DNA of 64,000 nucleotides from Rudaea sp. (GTDB lineage: Bacteria; Pseudomonadota; Gammaproteobacteria; Xanthomonadales; Rhodanobacteraceae): positions 265,380-329,379 of the forward strand of contig JARLJU010000236.1 in NCBI GenBank assembly GCA_031291055.1. Reading direction: 5' to 3'. The position numbers were made by a program, and so were the translations under genes. Below are positions 48,647 to 58,794 of the stretch, piece after piece. Under the pieces are notes generated by a model. The model was given only the letters and a program-made list of their open reading frames with translations, made no database searches and had not been told where the DNA came from. Within the stretch, counting starts at the first letter, position 1, and each line of letters opens with the position of its first letter.

Positions 48647-51367
48647 ATGCCCGCCAAAATACCCGACCAGCGCCCCGATCCGGATGCCTTGCTCGCGCGT
48701 GTGCAGGAGGAGGAAGCGCGTGGTCGCCGCGGCCGGCTGAAGATCTTCTTCGGCGCCGCGCCGGGCGTCGGCAAAAGCTATGCGATGCTCGAAGCCGCAC
48801 GCAAGCTCAAGGCCGAGGGCGCGGACGTCATCGTCGGCTATGTCGAACTGCACGGACGCCCGGATACCGAAGCACTGCTCGCGGGTCTGGAAATCCTGCC
48901 GCCGCAACGCCTGGAACATCGCGGTGTCGCACTCAACGAATTCGATCTGGATGCGGCATTGCAGCGCAGGCCAGCCACGATCGTCGTCGACGAACTGGCG
49001 CACAGCAATCATCCCGGCGCGCGCCATCCCAAGCGCTGGATGGATATCGAGGAACTGCTTGGCGCCGGCATCAATGTCTTCACGACGGTCAATGTGCAGC
49101 ACCTGGAAAGCCTCAACGACGTCATCGCCCAGATCACCGGGGTGCAGGTGCGCGAAACCGTACCGGACAAGGTCTTCGATTCCGCCGATGAGGTGGAACT
49201 GGTCGATCTGCCACCGGATGACCTGCTGCAAAGGCTTCAGGAAGGCAAAGTATACGTCGAGGAAAAAGTACGCCCGGCGCTTGAATCGTTCTTTCGCAAG
49301 GGCAACCTGATTGCGTTGCGCCAGCTCGCGTTGCGTGCCACCGCCGACCGCGTCGACACGTCGATGCGCGAGTATCGCGACCACCATGCCATACGCAACA
49401 CGTGGCCTGCCGGCGAACGCGTGCTGGTCTGCGTCGGCCCCGATCCCTTGTCGGCGCGACTCGTGCGATCGGCACGCCGCCTCGCAGCGGCGCTGCATGC
49501 GGACTGGCTTGCCGTCTATGTGGAAACACCGGCGCTGTTGCGCCTCTCGCGTGAGGCGCGCGATCGCGTGCTGCAGACGCTGAAACTGGCCGAAACTCTC
49601 GGTGCCGAGACGGCGAATCTCAGCAGCGAGGCCGTCGCGTCGGAATTGCTCGCCTTCGCGCGGCAGCGCAACGTCAGCAAGATCATCGTCGGCAAGCCCG
49701 CGCGCGGACGCTGGCACAATCGCTTCAAACCCTCGCTGGTCGACGAGATCGTGCGCCGTAGCGGCGACATCGACGTTTACGTCATCAGCGGCGAGCCCGG
49801 CGCGGAAAACGTCACGACGCCACGCCTGCCGAGCCGTTCGAGCAAACTGCCTGCGTATCTGCGCAGCGTCGCGGTGGTCATGGCGACCACGCTGCTCTGT
49901 GCCCTGCTCAACCGCCACGTTGAGCGCACCAACCTGGTCATGCTGTACCTGCTGGGCACCGTGCTCGTCGCGACCCGCTTCGGGCGCGGACCGTCGGTGC
50001 TCGCGGCGGTGCTCAGCGTGACCCTGTTCGATTTCCTGTTCGTGCCGCCGATTTATTCATTTGCCGTATCCGACGCGCAATACCTGATCACGTTCGCGGT
50101 GATGCTGGCGACCGGACTGGTCATCAGCAACCTTGCCGCGCGCGGTCGACGCCAGGCCTCGGTCGCACGCCAGCGCGAGCGCCGCACCAGCGAGTTGTAC
50201 GCGCTGAGCCGCGATCTGGCGCAGAGCCGCAACCTGACCGAACTCGGCCAGATCCTGTGCCGGCACGTGCTCACCGGCATCGAAGGAGATGCGGCGGTGC
50301 TGCTGCCGGATGCCGACGGCCGGTTGCAGGATCCGACGCACTTCTGCGCACGTGGCGTCGCTTCGGCGAATCTGGCGCGCTACCCGGTGCCGGGCAACGA
50401 TCTGGGCATCGCACAGTGGGCCTACGATCATCGCCAGAAAGCCGGTCACAACACCGACACTCTCGGCAGTGCGGACGCAATCTACTTGCCGCTGAACGCG
50501 CTGCGGCGCTGCATCGGCGTGCTCGGCCTGCGCGCGAAGGAGCCGCGCCAGATCGAGATTCCGGAGCAGATGCATCTGCTGGAATCGTTCGTCAATCAGG
50601 CCGCGGTAGCTATGGAGCGCGTGCAGCTGGTCGAGAGCGCGCAGGCCGCGAGCATCGAGGTCGAATCGGAGAAGCTGCGCAGCGTGCTGCTCAGCTCCAT
50701 CTCGCACGATTTCCGCACGCCGCTGGCGAGCATCATCGGCATGGCATCGACCCTGCTCGACGACGCATCCGCCAGCCTCGGCGAGGAACGCCGGCGCAGC
50801 CTGCTGCGATCATTGATCGACGAGGCACAGCGCCTGCACCGGCTGGTCGACAATCTGCTCGATCTGACCCGGCTGTCGGCGGGACCGGTACGGCTCAAGC
50901 GCGAATGGGCGGCGCTGGACGAACTCGTCGGTGCCGTTCTGACCCGCTACCACGACGTCCTTGCCGGCAGGAACATCCAGGTCGACGTGCCGGCAAACCT
51001 GCCGCTGGTCCTCTGCGACGAGGTGATGATCGGCCAGGTGCTGGGCAACCTTGTGGAAAATGCGCAAAAGCATACGCCACCGGGAAGCGCGATCCATATT
51101 GCGGTGACGCACGAGCGCGGGACGATCGCCGTCAGCGTCCGTGACGAGGGCCCCGGCCTGCCCGCAGGCATGGAGCGCCGCATCTTCGAGAAATTCCAGC
51201 GCGGTAACGACGAAGGCGCGCAAAGCGGGTTCGGCCTCGGCCTGACAATCTGCAAGGCAATCATCGAAGCGCACGACGGCAGCATCAGTGCGCGCAATCT
51301 TGCCGGCGGCGGCGCCGAATTCCGCTTTACCCTGCCCCTGACCGCAGACGCGGGGCTGCCGGCATGA
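48647..51367 (+). CDS. kdpD: Sensor histidine kinase KdpD
   Basis: Potassium-responsive histidine kinase. Order: N-terminal KdpD domain with Walker-type [15 protein letters not shown] and [15 protein letters not shown], a USP-like domain, four membrane helices (about residues 405-495), a GAF-like domain, HisKA with the phosphorylated histidine in [14 protein letters not shown], and a HATPase domain with [10 protein letters not shown] and [13 protein letters not shown]. At 906 aa it is full length. It overlaps kdpE by four bases. The 104-nt gap before it contains nothing else recognisable. Confidence 0.97.
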   Translation: MPAKIPDQRPDPDALLARVQEEEARGRRGRLKIFFGAAPGVGKSYAMLEAARKLKAEGADVIVGYVELHGRPDTEALLAGLEILPPQRLEHRGVALNEFDLDAALQRRPATIVVDELAHSNHPGARHPKRWMDIEELLGAGINVFTTVNVQHLESLNDVIAQITGVQVRETVPDKVFDSADEVELVDLPPDDLLQRLQEGKVYVEEKVRPALESFFRKGNLIALRQLALRATADRVDTSMREYRDHHAIRNTWPAGERVLVCVGPDPLSARLVRSARRLAAALHADWLAVYVETPALLRLSREARDRVLQTLKLAETLGAETANLSSEAVASELLAFARQRNVSKIIVGKPARGRWHNRFKPSLVDEIVRRSGDIDVYVISGEPGAENVTTPRLPSRSSKLPAYLRSVAVVMATTLLCALLNRHVERTNLVMLYLLGTVLVATRFGRGPSVLAAVLSVTLFDFLFVPPIYSFAVSDAQYLITFAVMLATGLVISNLAARGRRQASVARQRERRTSELYALSRDLAQSRNLTELGQILCRHVLTGIEGDAAVLLPDADGRLQDPTHFCARGVASANLARYPVPGNDLGIAQWAYDHRQKAGHNTDTLGSADAIYLPLNALRRCIGVLGLRAKEPRQIEIPEQMHLLESFVNQAAVAMERVQLVESAQAASIEVESEKLRSVLLSSISHDFRTPLASIIGMASTLLDDASASLGEERRRSLLRSLIDEAQRLHRLVDNLLDLTRLSAGPVRLKREWAALDELVGAVLTRYHDVLAGRNIQVDVPANLPLVLCDEVMIGQVLGNLVENAQKHTPPGSAIHIAVTHERGTIAVSVRDEGPGLPAGMERRIFEKFQRGNDEGAQSGFGLGLTICKAIIEAHDGSISARNLAGGGAEFRFTLPLTADAGLPA

Positions 51368-52074
51368 GTGCGGCGCGAATCCGTCTGCTCGCCATCGAAG
51401 ACGATCCGCAGATCCAGCGTTTTCTTCTCGCCGCACTGGAAGCGCATGGTTATGCGCTGGAAATCGCAGCGGCCGGGAACGACGGTTTGCGTCTGGCGGC
51501 ACTTCACCAGCCGGATGTCGTCATCGTCGACCTCGGCCTGCCGGACATGTCCGGACTGGACGTCATCGGCCGCCTGCGCGAATGGTACAAGCGGCCAATC
51601 CTGGTGCTGTCGGCGCGCAACCGCGAAAGCGACAAGGTCGCCGCGCTCGACCTGGGCGCCGACGATTACCTGACCAAGCCCTTCGGCATTGGCGAACTGC
51701 TGGCGCGACTGCGCGTGGCGCAACGCCATCTTGCCGCTCGGACCGACGACCAGACACAAGCGCGGATCGAGATCGGCGCACTCGTCATCGATCTTGCGTC
51801 GCATCGCGTACAGCGCGATGGCGTGGACATCCACCTGACTCCGATCGAATATCGCCTGCTCGCCACGCTCGCCCAGCATCGCGGCAAGGTGCTGACGCAT
51901 CGCCATCTGCTGCGCGACGTCTGGGGTGCGGCACATGTGGAATCACCACACTACCTGCGCATCTACATGCGTGCGCTGCGCCACAAGATCGAAGCCGAGC
52001 CGGCGCGCCCGCGCTACCTGCTGACCGAGGTCGGCGTCGGTTATCGGCTGGCCGATGCGCCGGTCGATGCATAG
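51364..52074 (+). CDS. kdpE: Response regulator KdpE
   Basis: OmpR-type regulator of kdp. The receiver has acidic LAIEDDPQI, the phosphorylated aspartate in [12 protein letters not shown] and the lysine in LTKPFG. The C-terminal winged helix has the [19 protein letters not shown] and [17 protein letters not shown] segments. The length of 236 aa is normal. The likely targets are the two T-rich sites upstream of the operon at 41424 and 41454. Confidence 0.96.
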   Translation: MSAARIRLLAIEDDPQIQRFLLAALEAHGYALEIAAAGNDGLRLAALHQPDVVIVDLGLPDMSGLDVIGRLREWYKRPILVLSARNRESDKVAALDLGADDYLTKPFGIGELLARLRVAQRHLAARTDDQTQARIEIGALVIDLASHRVQRDGVDIHLTPIEYRLLATLAQHRGKVLTHRHLLRDVWGAAHVESPHYLRIYMRALRHKIEAEPARPRYLLTEVGVGYRLADAPVDA

Positions 52075-52100
52075 TGACGAAAACCTGCGAAAATCCGCGC

Positions 52101-52730
52101 ATGCACGTTTCCGTCCCAGCCACCTCACTCGCCGACCGCATCGACGCCCTGCTGCCGCAGACGCAATGCACGCGCTGCGGTTATCCGGCGTGCCGGCCGT
52201 ATGCCGAAGCGATCGCGCGCGGCGAGGCCGACATCAACCATTGCCCGCCGGGTGGCGCGGCGGGCATCGAAGCCCTTGCGGAACTGCTCGGGCGCGCGGC
52301 GAAACCGCTTGATCCGCTCAATGGCTGCGAGAAACCGCGGGCGGTTGCGCTGATCGACGAGGAAGTCTGCATCGGCTGCACCAAGTGCATCCTTGCCTGC
52401 CCGGTCGACGCCATCATCGGCGCGGCAAAAATGATGCATACGGTACTTGTGGACGAATGTACCGGTTGCGAACTGTGCATCGCGCCCTGCCCGGTGGATT
52501 GCATCAGCATGGCCGCCGCCGGCGCGGACAACGAAGATTCCGGCCAGCGCGCCGCGCAGTACCGGGCGCGTTACGTGGCGCACTCGGAACGGCTTGCGCG
52601 CGAGGAATCCGAACGCGCCGCGGAACTGGCGATGCGCAAGGCGGCGCTGGACACGGGTGCAAACGGCAATGCCGTGCTTGCGGCGATAGCCCGCGCCCGG
52701 GCGAAGAAATCGGGCGCGGCCAAGCCATGA
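52101..52730 (+). CDS. rnfB: RnfB-like iron-sulfur electron-transfer protein
   Basis: Ferredoxin-type protein with an N-terminal 4Fe-4S motif ([16 protein letters not shown], with a later Cys in NHCPPGG) and two bacterial-ferredoxin motifs, [12 protein letters not shown] and [12 protein letters not shown]. The tail is Ala/Arg-rich. It matches RnfB but has no N-terminal membrane helix, and no other rnf subunit is in the window. ATG 52101 gives 209 aa; the longer frame is kdpE shadow. It overlaps nth by four bases. Delivery of electrons or clusters to Nth is a guess. Confidence 0.88.
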   Translation: MHVSVPATSLADRIDALLPQTQCTRCGYPACRPYAEAIARGEADINHCPPGGAAGIEALAELLGRAAKPLDPLNGCEKPRAVALIDEEVCIGCTKCILACPVDAIIGAAKMMHTVLVDECTGCELCIAPCPVDCISMAAAGADNEDSGQRAAQYRARYVAHSERLAREESERAAELAMRKAALDTGANGNAVLAAIARARAKKSGAAKP

Positions 52731-53368
52731 ACGCAGCCACACGTGCCGATATATTCCGCCGCCTGCGCGAAGCCAACCCGAAACCGGTGACCGAACTGGA
52801 ATATGCCACGCCGTTCCAGTTGCTGATCGCCGTGATGCTGTCGGCGCAGGCCACCGATGTCGGCGTGAACAAGGCCACACGGCGGCTGTTTCCGGTGGCC
52901 GGCACGCCGCAGGCAATCCTGGCGCTCGGCGAGCAGCAGCTGAAAAAGTACATTTCCACGATCGGCCTGTACAACGCCAAGGCGAAGAATGTGATCGCAA
53001 CTTGCGCCATTCTGATCGATCGTCACGGCGGCAGCGTGCCGCGGACTCGCGACGCGCTGGAAGCGCTGCCCGGGGTCGGCCGCAAGACCGCGAACGTGGT
53101 ACTCAACACCGCATTCGGCGAAGCCACGATCGGCGTGGATACGCACATCTTCCGCGTCGCCAACCGCACGGGACTGGCGCCGGGCAAGACCGTGCGTGCA
53201 GTCGAGGACAAGCTGCAGAAATTGGTGCCGGTCGAATTCAGGCAGGACGCGCACCACTGGCTGATCCTGCACGGCCGTTACGTGTGCAAGGCACGCAAGC
53301 CTGATTGTCCGCAATGCATCATCCGCGATCTGTGCGAGTACCGGCACAAGACCGTCGCGCCTGGATGA
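52727..53368 (+). CDS. nth: Endonuclease III
   Basis: DNA glycosylase/AP lyase for oxidised pyrimidines. The helix-hairpin-helix [13 protein letters not shown] carries the catalytic lysine, and the aspartate is in [11 protein letters not shown]. The 4Fe-4S cluster cysteines are in [17 protein letters not shown]. The length of 213 aa is typical. ATG 52727 overlaps the rnfB stop. A terminator-like hairpin follows at once, but its T-run serves the opposite strand. Confidence 0.95.
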   Translation: MNAATRADIFRRLREANPKPVTELEYATPFQLLIAVMLSAQATDVGVNKATRRLFPVAGTPQAILALGEQQLKKYISTIGLYNAKAKNVIATCAILIDRHGGSVPRTRDALEALPGVGRKTANVVLNTAFGEATIGVDTHIFRVANRTGLAPGKTVRAVEDKLQKLVPVEFRQDAHHWLILHGRYVCKARKPDCPQCIIRDLCEYRHKTVAPG

Positions 53369-53369
53369 C

Positions 53370-53400
53370 AAAAAAAGCCGGAGAGCTTGCGCTCCCCGGC
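53370..53400 (-). terminator. Rho-independent terminator of the porin gene
   Basis: A ten-base stem with one mismatch (53377-53386 with 53391-53400, loop TTGC) is preceded by seven A residues at 53370-53376, which give the T-run on the minus strand. It ends the porin transcript 45 nt after its stop. Confidence 0.8.
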
Positions 53401-53444
53401 CGTGAACATCGCGCAGCGGGCGCGATTTTCCCTGACGCAGATGT

Positions 53445-54854
53445 CTAGAACTGGAAGCGGAATCCGAGCATCGGGTCCGCCGTCGAAGTGTGCAGGTATC
53501 CACTGGCCAGGCCATCGGATACCTTGGAGAACATCACACCGGCATACGTGTCGAACCGCTTCGTCCAGCGGTAGTCGAGCCTGAACGAATACGCGTCGAG
53601 TTCACCGCTGCATTGCGAAGATGCCGTCGACGAACAACTGACCAGAGCGTAGCTATCCTGGTTGTAGTGATAGTAGGCGCCGGTGATATCCAGATCGGGC
53701 GTGATCAGGTACTTCAGGCCCACCCACGAAACATCGACTTTCTTGTCGTTCGGGAATGCGGCGTTGTTGACGACGCTGATGTAGTAGCCACCCAGACCGG
53801 AGAAACCGGGTGAAAGCGGCAGCGACGGATTTTCGTACTTGATATGTTCGAAGCCGGCCGACACCTTGAATGGACCCGCCGTGTAGCTGCCGGCGATGGT
53901 TCCCGAGGTGTTGTCCGAGATCGTCGCGGCGAGGGAATTGAGCGGCAACGTCTCGATCTGCGTCGCACTCAATGAAGCCGCGGCGATCGCATCCTTCTTG
54001 TGACCGTAGATGGCGTCCACCGAGAACCCGGCGTAGTCGAAGCCTACGGCGCCCTGCCAGGCCTCGCCCGGACTGCTGTCGGATTTGCCGAACTGGTACA
54101 ACGCGGCAGCATGGAAGATGTCGTATTTATAGAAATACTTCACCGAATCATCGAGGCGGACGTCTTCGGTGTCGCCCATGCCACCGGTCATGCCGGAGTA
54201 GCCGATCGGTGAAAAGGCATACGAACCGTTCATCGGATCGTATTTCACAATGGCATCGCCGAGCACCGTCACCTGGCGGCCGATGGTCAGTGTGCCGTAG
54301 TCCTTCGAGCTGAATCCACCCCAGGCCTGGCCATTGAAGAACTGACCCGCGCGACTGCCGTCGCCAGCCGTGGTCTGATCGGCCAGGGCAACGCCATTGT
54401 TGTGGATCAGGGATCTTGGCGCGTCAGCCAGGTTGCCGGAAGTCGGCACGAACCCCATTTCTGCGTTGAACACGAATGAGAATTCGTCGTTCAGGTCTTC
54501 CTTGCCCTTGACGCCGATCTTCGACTGGCTCAAACCGTTGGGTGCCACGGACGTGATCGACTTGTTGCTGTTTTTCGCGATCAGGTATTCCAGGCCCGGA
54601 TAAAAATCCTGGCTCAAGGGCGTACCGTGCGTCTGATAGGCCACGCCGATGTCGACCGTGCCGTAGAGGGTGATGCCGTTCCAGGTCAGGCTGCCATCGT
54701 CGGCGGCCTGGGCGGAGTTGGCGAAAGCGGCTGTCGCCACGCCGGCAATGACGGCCGCGGCCAGCAAAGAGCGTCGTGGCGAGGATCCCGACGACGCGGC
54801 TGCTGCCGCAGCGCGGAAATCGGCGGAATTCGAATGTCCAAAACGGTGTTTCAT
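53445..54854 (-). CDS. Gram-negative general porin
   Basis: Outer-membrane trimeric porin of the type common in beta- and some gamma-proteobacteria. It has an unusually long signal region (cleavage near SAQAA, residue 50) and an N-terminal SLTWNGITLYGTVDIGVAY strand. The QSKIGVKGKEDLND, GFSSKDYGTLTIGRQ and SFRLDYRWTKRFDTYAGVMFS strands follow, ending in GFRFQF with the C-terminal aromatic. ATG 54854 has AAGGGG nine bases upstream (469 aa); the longer frame is not coding. It is transcribed alone. Confidence 0.92.
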   Translation of the reverse strand: MKHRFGHSNSADFRAAAAAASSGSSPRRSLLAAAVIAGVATAAFANSAQAADDGSLTWNGITLYGTVDIGVAYQTHGTPLSQDFYPGLEYLIAKNSNKSITSVAPNGLSQSKIGVKGKEDLNDEFSFVFNAEMGFVPTSGNLADAPRSLIHNNGVALADQTTAGDGSRAGQFFNGQAWGGFSSKDYGTLTIGRQVTVLGDAIVKYDPMNGSYAFSPIGYSGMTGGMGDTEDVRLDDSVKYFYKYDIFHAAALYQFGKSDSSPGEAWQGAVGFDYAGFSVDAIYGHKKDAIAAASLSATQIETLPLNSLAATISDNTSGTIAGSYTAGPFKVSAGFEHIKYENPSLPLSPGFSGLGGYYISVVNNAAFPNDKKVDVSWVGLKYLITPDLDITGAYYHYNQDSYALVSCSSTASSQCSGELDAYSFRLDYRWTKRFDTYAGVMFSKVSDGLASGYLHTSTADPMLGFRFQF

Positions 54855-55462
54855 GGTTATCCCCTTCAGGGTCGATGGCGGAATCGGGACTCGCAGGCGA
54901 TGCAATCGAAACCATCGCGTGCACGAGCAGACGGCATGGTAGAAACGCAATATTGCAGTTTGGTTACCGGCGCCAGCATAAATGAGATGTCGCAACAGCC
55001 TATCGCGTGATTGTTGACGCAAACCTTTCGATCCGACTCGTCCCGGAAAATCGCCTCGTGCTTCTCCCCGCATCCCAGCCTGAAAGAGCCGCTTCCGGGC
55101 AACGGCCTTCCCTGGTACCAGTAACCAGCGCCCTCGCAGCATCGAATTGCCTTGCGCGCTCGTACCTGCCGGCCAGATGTTAGCGCGACACGTGGCCTGG
55201 ACGATGCTCGACCAAAGTCGTGCGTCTGCCCCGGCGGGCGCAACCGCAGCAGGGGTGCGGCAGATACGCCGGTTCCGCCGGAACTGGACGCTGCCGACCG
55301 GCGGATCGGGCGCCGTTGCGCGGCAAAAAAAACGACGTCGCGGCGTACTGGGCGCCTGGCCCATAGCCTGCGGGATCGCCCCCGCCCATGTGTCCAGACG
55401 GGTTGCCGGAGGTGCCGGGACCGCGCATTGTGATCGCCGCGGGCGCCGCGTATCCTGCCCTC
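54855..55462. other. 608-nt intergenic region between porin and RNase T
   Basis: No gene is supported; the long frames here lack start contexts. The half next to the porin is AT-richer. It holds a perfect GCAATATTGC palindrome (54947-54956), flanked by AAAC and AGTTT, about 95 nt upstream of the porin ATG, a possible operator. The rest is GC-rich with an eight-A run near 55326. A TATCCT box lies at 55451-55456. Confidence 0.55.
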
Positions 55463-56107
55463 ATGTCTTCAAACTCAGCCAAATACGCCGAACGTTTCCG
55501 CGGTTTCCTACCCGTCGTGGTCGATGTGGAAACCGGCGGCTTCGAGAGCGAACGCGACGCCCTGCTCGAAATCGCCGCGGTCGTCGTGCGCATGGATGAA
55601 CACGGCATGGTGCATCCGGATGCGGCCGTATCCACCCATGTCGTGCCGTTTCCTGGCGCGAATATCGATCCGCGCTCGCTGGAGATCACGGGCATCGATC
55701 CGACCCATCCATTTCGCGCCGCGGTCGAGGAGCGCGAGGCGCTGGACGTGATCTTCAAGCCCATCCGCAAGGCATTGCGCGAATTCGATTGCCAGCGCGC
55801 CATCCTGGTCGGCCACAACGCCGCGTTCGACCTGGGCTTTCTCAACGCCGCGATTCGGCGCACCGGGCACAAGCGCAGCCCGTTCCACCTGTTCAGCTGC
55901 TTCGATACCGCAACGCTTGCCGGGCTCGCCTATGGCCAGACAGTGCTGAGCAAGGCCGTTCAGGCCGCCGGTTTCGAATGGAACGTGAACGAAGCCCATT
56001 CGGCCGTATACGACACCGAACGTACCGCTCTGCTGTTCTGCGACATCGTCAACCGCTGGAAGTCGATGCAGGACTGCTGGCGCGAACAGACCGGCGCAGC
56101 GGCTTGA
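55463..56107 (+). CDS. rnt: Ribonuclease T
   Basis: DEDD-family 3' exonuclease that trims the CCA end of tRNA and matures small stable RNAs. Catalytic acids are seen in [12 protein letters not shown], in [12 protein letters not shown] and in [14 protein letters not shown] (the last with the histidine of the DEDDh class). The length is 214 aa. The ATG at 55463 follows TATCCT by six bases, another possibly leaderless start. The first in-frame start at 55388 adds 25 odd residues. Confidence 0.94.
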   Translation: MSSNSAKYAERFRGFLPVVVDVETGGFESERDALLEIAAVVVRMDEHGMVHPDAAVSTHVVPFPGANIDPRSLEITGIDPTHPFRAAVEEREALDVIFKPIRKALREFDCQRAILVGHNAAFDLGFLNAAIRRTGHKRSPFHLFSCFDTATLAGLAYGQTVLSKAVQAAGFEWNVNEAHSAVYDTERTALLFCDIVNRWKSMQDCWREQTGAAA

Positions 56108-56138
56108 GTTGGTCCGTCCTGCAACCCACTATCTGATC

Positions 56139-56420
56139 ATGCCCATTTACGAATACGCTGCCACCGGAAAAGGCTGCCCGCATTGCGAGGCGCATTTCGA
56201 CGTGCTGCAGAAGCTTGCCGAACAGCCTCTGGCACGATGCCCTCAGTGCGGCGCCGGCGTTGTGCGCGTGATAGGCGCGCCCAGCGTTGCGATGGGCAGC
56301 GCGCACGTACTCAAGGAAAGCAACGTCGCCAAGAAAGGCTTTACCCAATACCGCCGTGCCGGCAATGGCGTGTACGAAAAGACGGCGGGCAAGGGGCCAA
56401 AGTACATCAGCGGCGACTAG
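56139..56420 (+). CDS. FmdB-type zinc ribbon protein
   Basis: Small (93 aa) regulator-like protein starting MPIYEYAATGKGCPHCE. The two CxxC pairs (CPHC and CPQC) make a zinc ribbon. The C-terminal half is basic (KKGFTQYRRAGNGVYEKTAG). FmdB-family proteins are often called putative regulators, and function is unproven. ATG 56139 gives the family N-terminus. It lies 31 nt after rnt, same strand. Confidence 0.85.
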   Translation: MPIYEYAATGKGCPHCEAHFDVLQKLAEQPLARCPQCGAGVVRVIGAPSVAMGSAHVLKESNVAKKGFTQYRRAGNGVYEKTAGKGPKYISGD

Positions 56421-56480
56421 GCCGTAAGTTCGCCGCGTTTTTGTGAACAATTCCTGTTTTTCAATCTTGAGGCGCGAACG

Positions 56481-58649
56481 ATGCGAATATTCCTCCTGCC
56501 GGCGCTGGCGTTGATCCTTGCCCTGGGTGCCTGCCAGACCACGACGCAAACCACCCGTTCGGAAAGTCCAGCGGCGACGAAAACCATGACCGCACTGACC
56601 TATCCCGTTGCCAGGACCGTTGCCCAGACCGACGACTATCACGGCACGAAAGTGGCCGATCCGTATCGCTGGCTCGAGGAGCTGGATTCGGCGGACACGC
56701 GCGCATGGATCCAGGCTGAAAACAAGATCACGTTCGACTATCTCGGCCGGATCCCCGGGCGCGACCGGCTCAAGAACCGTCTGACCGAACTATGGAACTA
56801 CGAGCGCTACACCTCGCCGGAACATTATGGCGACCGCTACTTCTATACGCGCAACGACGGCTTGCAGAATCAGGCGGTGCTCTACGTCGCCGATTCGCTG
56901 GAGGGGACGCCACGCCTGCTGCTCGATCCGAACACGCTATCGGCCGACGGCACCATCGCGCTGAAGGGCTGGGCCGTCAGCGACGACGGGAAACATGTCG
57001 CCTACGGCCTCTCGTCCGGCGGCTCGGACTGGGAAGAATGGCATGTGCTCGACGTCGACGCGGGCAAGGACACCGGGGACCTGCTCAAGTGGGTGAAATT
57101 CTCCGGTGCGAGCTGGCGCCGCGACGGCACCGGCTTCTTCTACAGCCGCTACGATGAGCCCAAAGGCGGCAATTCGCTGAAGACCGCGAACACGTTCCAG
57201 AAACTGTATTTTCATCGGCTCGGCACCGATCAGTCCGACGATCTGGCCATCTATCAGGACGCCAAGCACGGCGACTGGCTGTTCGGCGGCGACGTCACCG
57301 ACGATGGTCGCTACCTCGTCATCACCGCCAGCCGTTTCGCCGACGACCACAACCGCGTGCTGTACCGCGACCTCGCCAAGAAGCAGAGCGAGGCGACCAT
57401 CGAGGTCGTGCTCGGCGACTGGGACGCGAGCTATCGCTTCCTCGGCAACGATCGCCACATCTTCTATTTCCTGACCGACAACGATGCGCCGCGATACCGC
57501 ATCATCGCGGTGGACAGCAGGAATCCGGGCAAGGCACTGTGGAAGCAGGTCGTGCCGCAGGCGACCGAGACGCTGCAGAACGCGCGCATCGTCAATCACG
57601 GCTTCATCGCCGAATACATGAAGGACGCGCACAGCGAAATACGCCGGTTCGATCTGAAGGGCAAGCTTCTGGGCACGATCCCGTTGCCCGGCCTCGGCAC
57701 AGCCTCGGGCTTCACCGGACAAACCCGCGACACCGAGACTTTCTATACTTTTTCCAGCTACACCACGCCACCCAGCGTCTTCCGCTACGACCTGAAGACC
57801 GGCAGCGGCAGCCTGTTCCGCCAGCCGAAAGTCGCGTTCGATCCGACCCGGTTCGAAACGCAGCAGGTGTTCTACACGAGCAAGGACGGCACGCGCGTGC
57901 CGATGTTCATCACCGCAAGGAAAGGTGTGGCACGCGACGGCGCCAACCCCACCATCCTGTACGGTTACGGCGGCTTCAACATTCCGCTGCAACCGGCATT
58001 TTCACCGGCACTGATCGCGTGGCTTGATCTGGGCGGCGTCTACGCGGTCGCCAATCTGCGCGGCGGCGGCGAATACGGCCGCGAATGGCACGAAGCCGGC
58101 ATGAAGACGCACAAGCAGAATGTGTTCGACGACTGCATCGCCGCCGCCGAATACCTAATCCGCGAAAAGTATACTTCGCCGCAGAAGCTCGCGCTGCGCG
58201 GCGCCTCCAACGGCGGTCTGCTCGTCGCCGCGACCGAGTTGCAGCGCCCCGAACTATTCGCCGCCGCGATTCCCCAGGTCGGCGTGCTCGACATGCTGCG
58301 CTTCCGCGATTTCACGATCGGCAAGGCCTGGGAATCGGACTATGGCTCGGTCGACAATCCCGATGAATTCAAGGCGCTGTTTGCCTACTCGCCGCTGCAG
58401 AATGTGAAGTCCGGCGTCGACTATCCTCCCACCCTGATCATCACCGGCGACCATGACGACCGCGTCTTCCCCGCGCACAGTTTCAAGTTTGCGGCCGCCA
58501 TGCAGGCCGCCAATCCGCGCGGTAGGCCCGTCCTGATCCGCATCGAGACCCGCGCCGGTCATGGCCAGGGCAAGCCGACCGCGATGCAGATCGACGAGAC
58601 TGCGGACGTCTATGCATTTATCCTGAAAGCTTTCGGCATGGCGCACTGA
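56481..58649 (+). CDS. Prolyl oligopeptidase family lipoprotein (S9A)
   Basis: Serine peptidase that cuts after proline in short peptides. A lipoprotein signal (ALGACQ) precedes the seven-bladed propeller (about residues 90-440). The C-terminal alpha/beta hydrolase domain has Ser in GASNGG (near 576), Asp in TGDHDDRV (near 658) and His in RAGHG (near 693). The triad is complete. At 722 aa it is full length. The start is ATG 56481. Its location is probably periplasmic face, membrane attached. Confidence 0.94.
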   Translation: MRIFLLPALALILALGACQTTTQTTRSESPAATKTMTALTYPVARTVAQTDDYHGTKVADPYRWLEELDSADTRAWIQAENKITFDYLGRIPGRDRLKNRLTELWNYERYTSPEHYGDRYFYTRNDGLQNQAVLYVADSLEGTPRLLLDPNTLSADGTIALKGWAVSDDGKHVAYGLSSGGSDWEEWHVLDVDAGKDTGDLLKWVKFSGASWRRDGTGFFYSRYDEPKGGNSLKTANTFQKLYFHRLGTDQSDDLAIYQDAKHGDWLFGGDVTDDGRYLVITASRFADDHNRVLYRDLAKKQSEATIEVVLGDWDASYRFLGNDRHIFYFLTDNDAPRYRIIAVDSRNPGKALWKQVVPQATETLQNARIVNHGFIAEYMKDAHSEIRRFDLKGKLLGTIPLPGLGTASGFTGQTRDTETFYTFSSYTTPPSVFRYDLKTGSGSLFRQPKVAFDPTRFETQQVFYTSKDGTRVPMFITARKGVARDGANPTILYGYGGFNIPLQPAFSPALIAWLDLGGVYAVANLRGGGEYGREWHEAGMKTHKQNVFDDCIAAAEYLIREKYTSPQKLALRGASNGGLLVAATELQRPELFAAAIPQVGVLDMLRFRDFTIGKAWESDYGSVDNPDEFKALFAYSPLQNVKSGVDYPPTLIITGDHDDRVFPAHSFKFAAAMQAANPRGRPVLIRIETRAGHGQGKPTAMQIDETADVYAFILKAFGMAH

Positions 58650-58794
58650 TCAGCCCGCATATGCCCGAAAGCGGCAGCCAGATTGCGGCAGGTTATTTGC
58701 CGCTCCGGCAGGTGCGCGCTAAGCTTCCCGATCGGTCCGCAGCGAGATACTGCCGCTCCGGATCATCCACCCACCATCTTTCCGCGAGGGTGCA

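Noticed and set aside
20538..51060. TTTTCCACAA copies as a replication origin
   Set aside because: They fit DnaA boxes but are scattered singly in coding regions over 30 kb, with no AT-rich unwinding region or dnaA/gidA genes.
54855..55462. Frames crossing the porin-rnt gap (for example 55180-55872 minus)
   Set aside because: They overlap rnt on the opposite strand and lack ribosome sites or recognisable domains.
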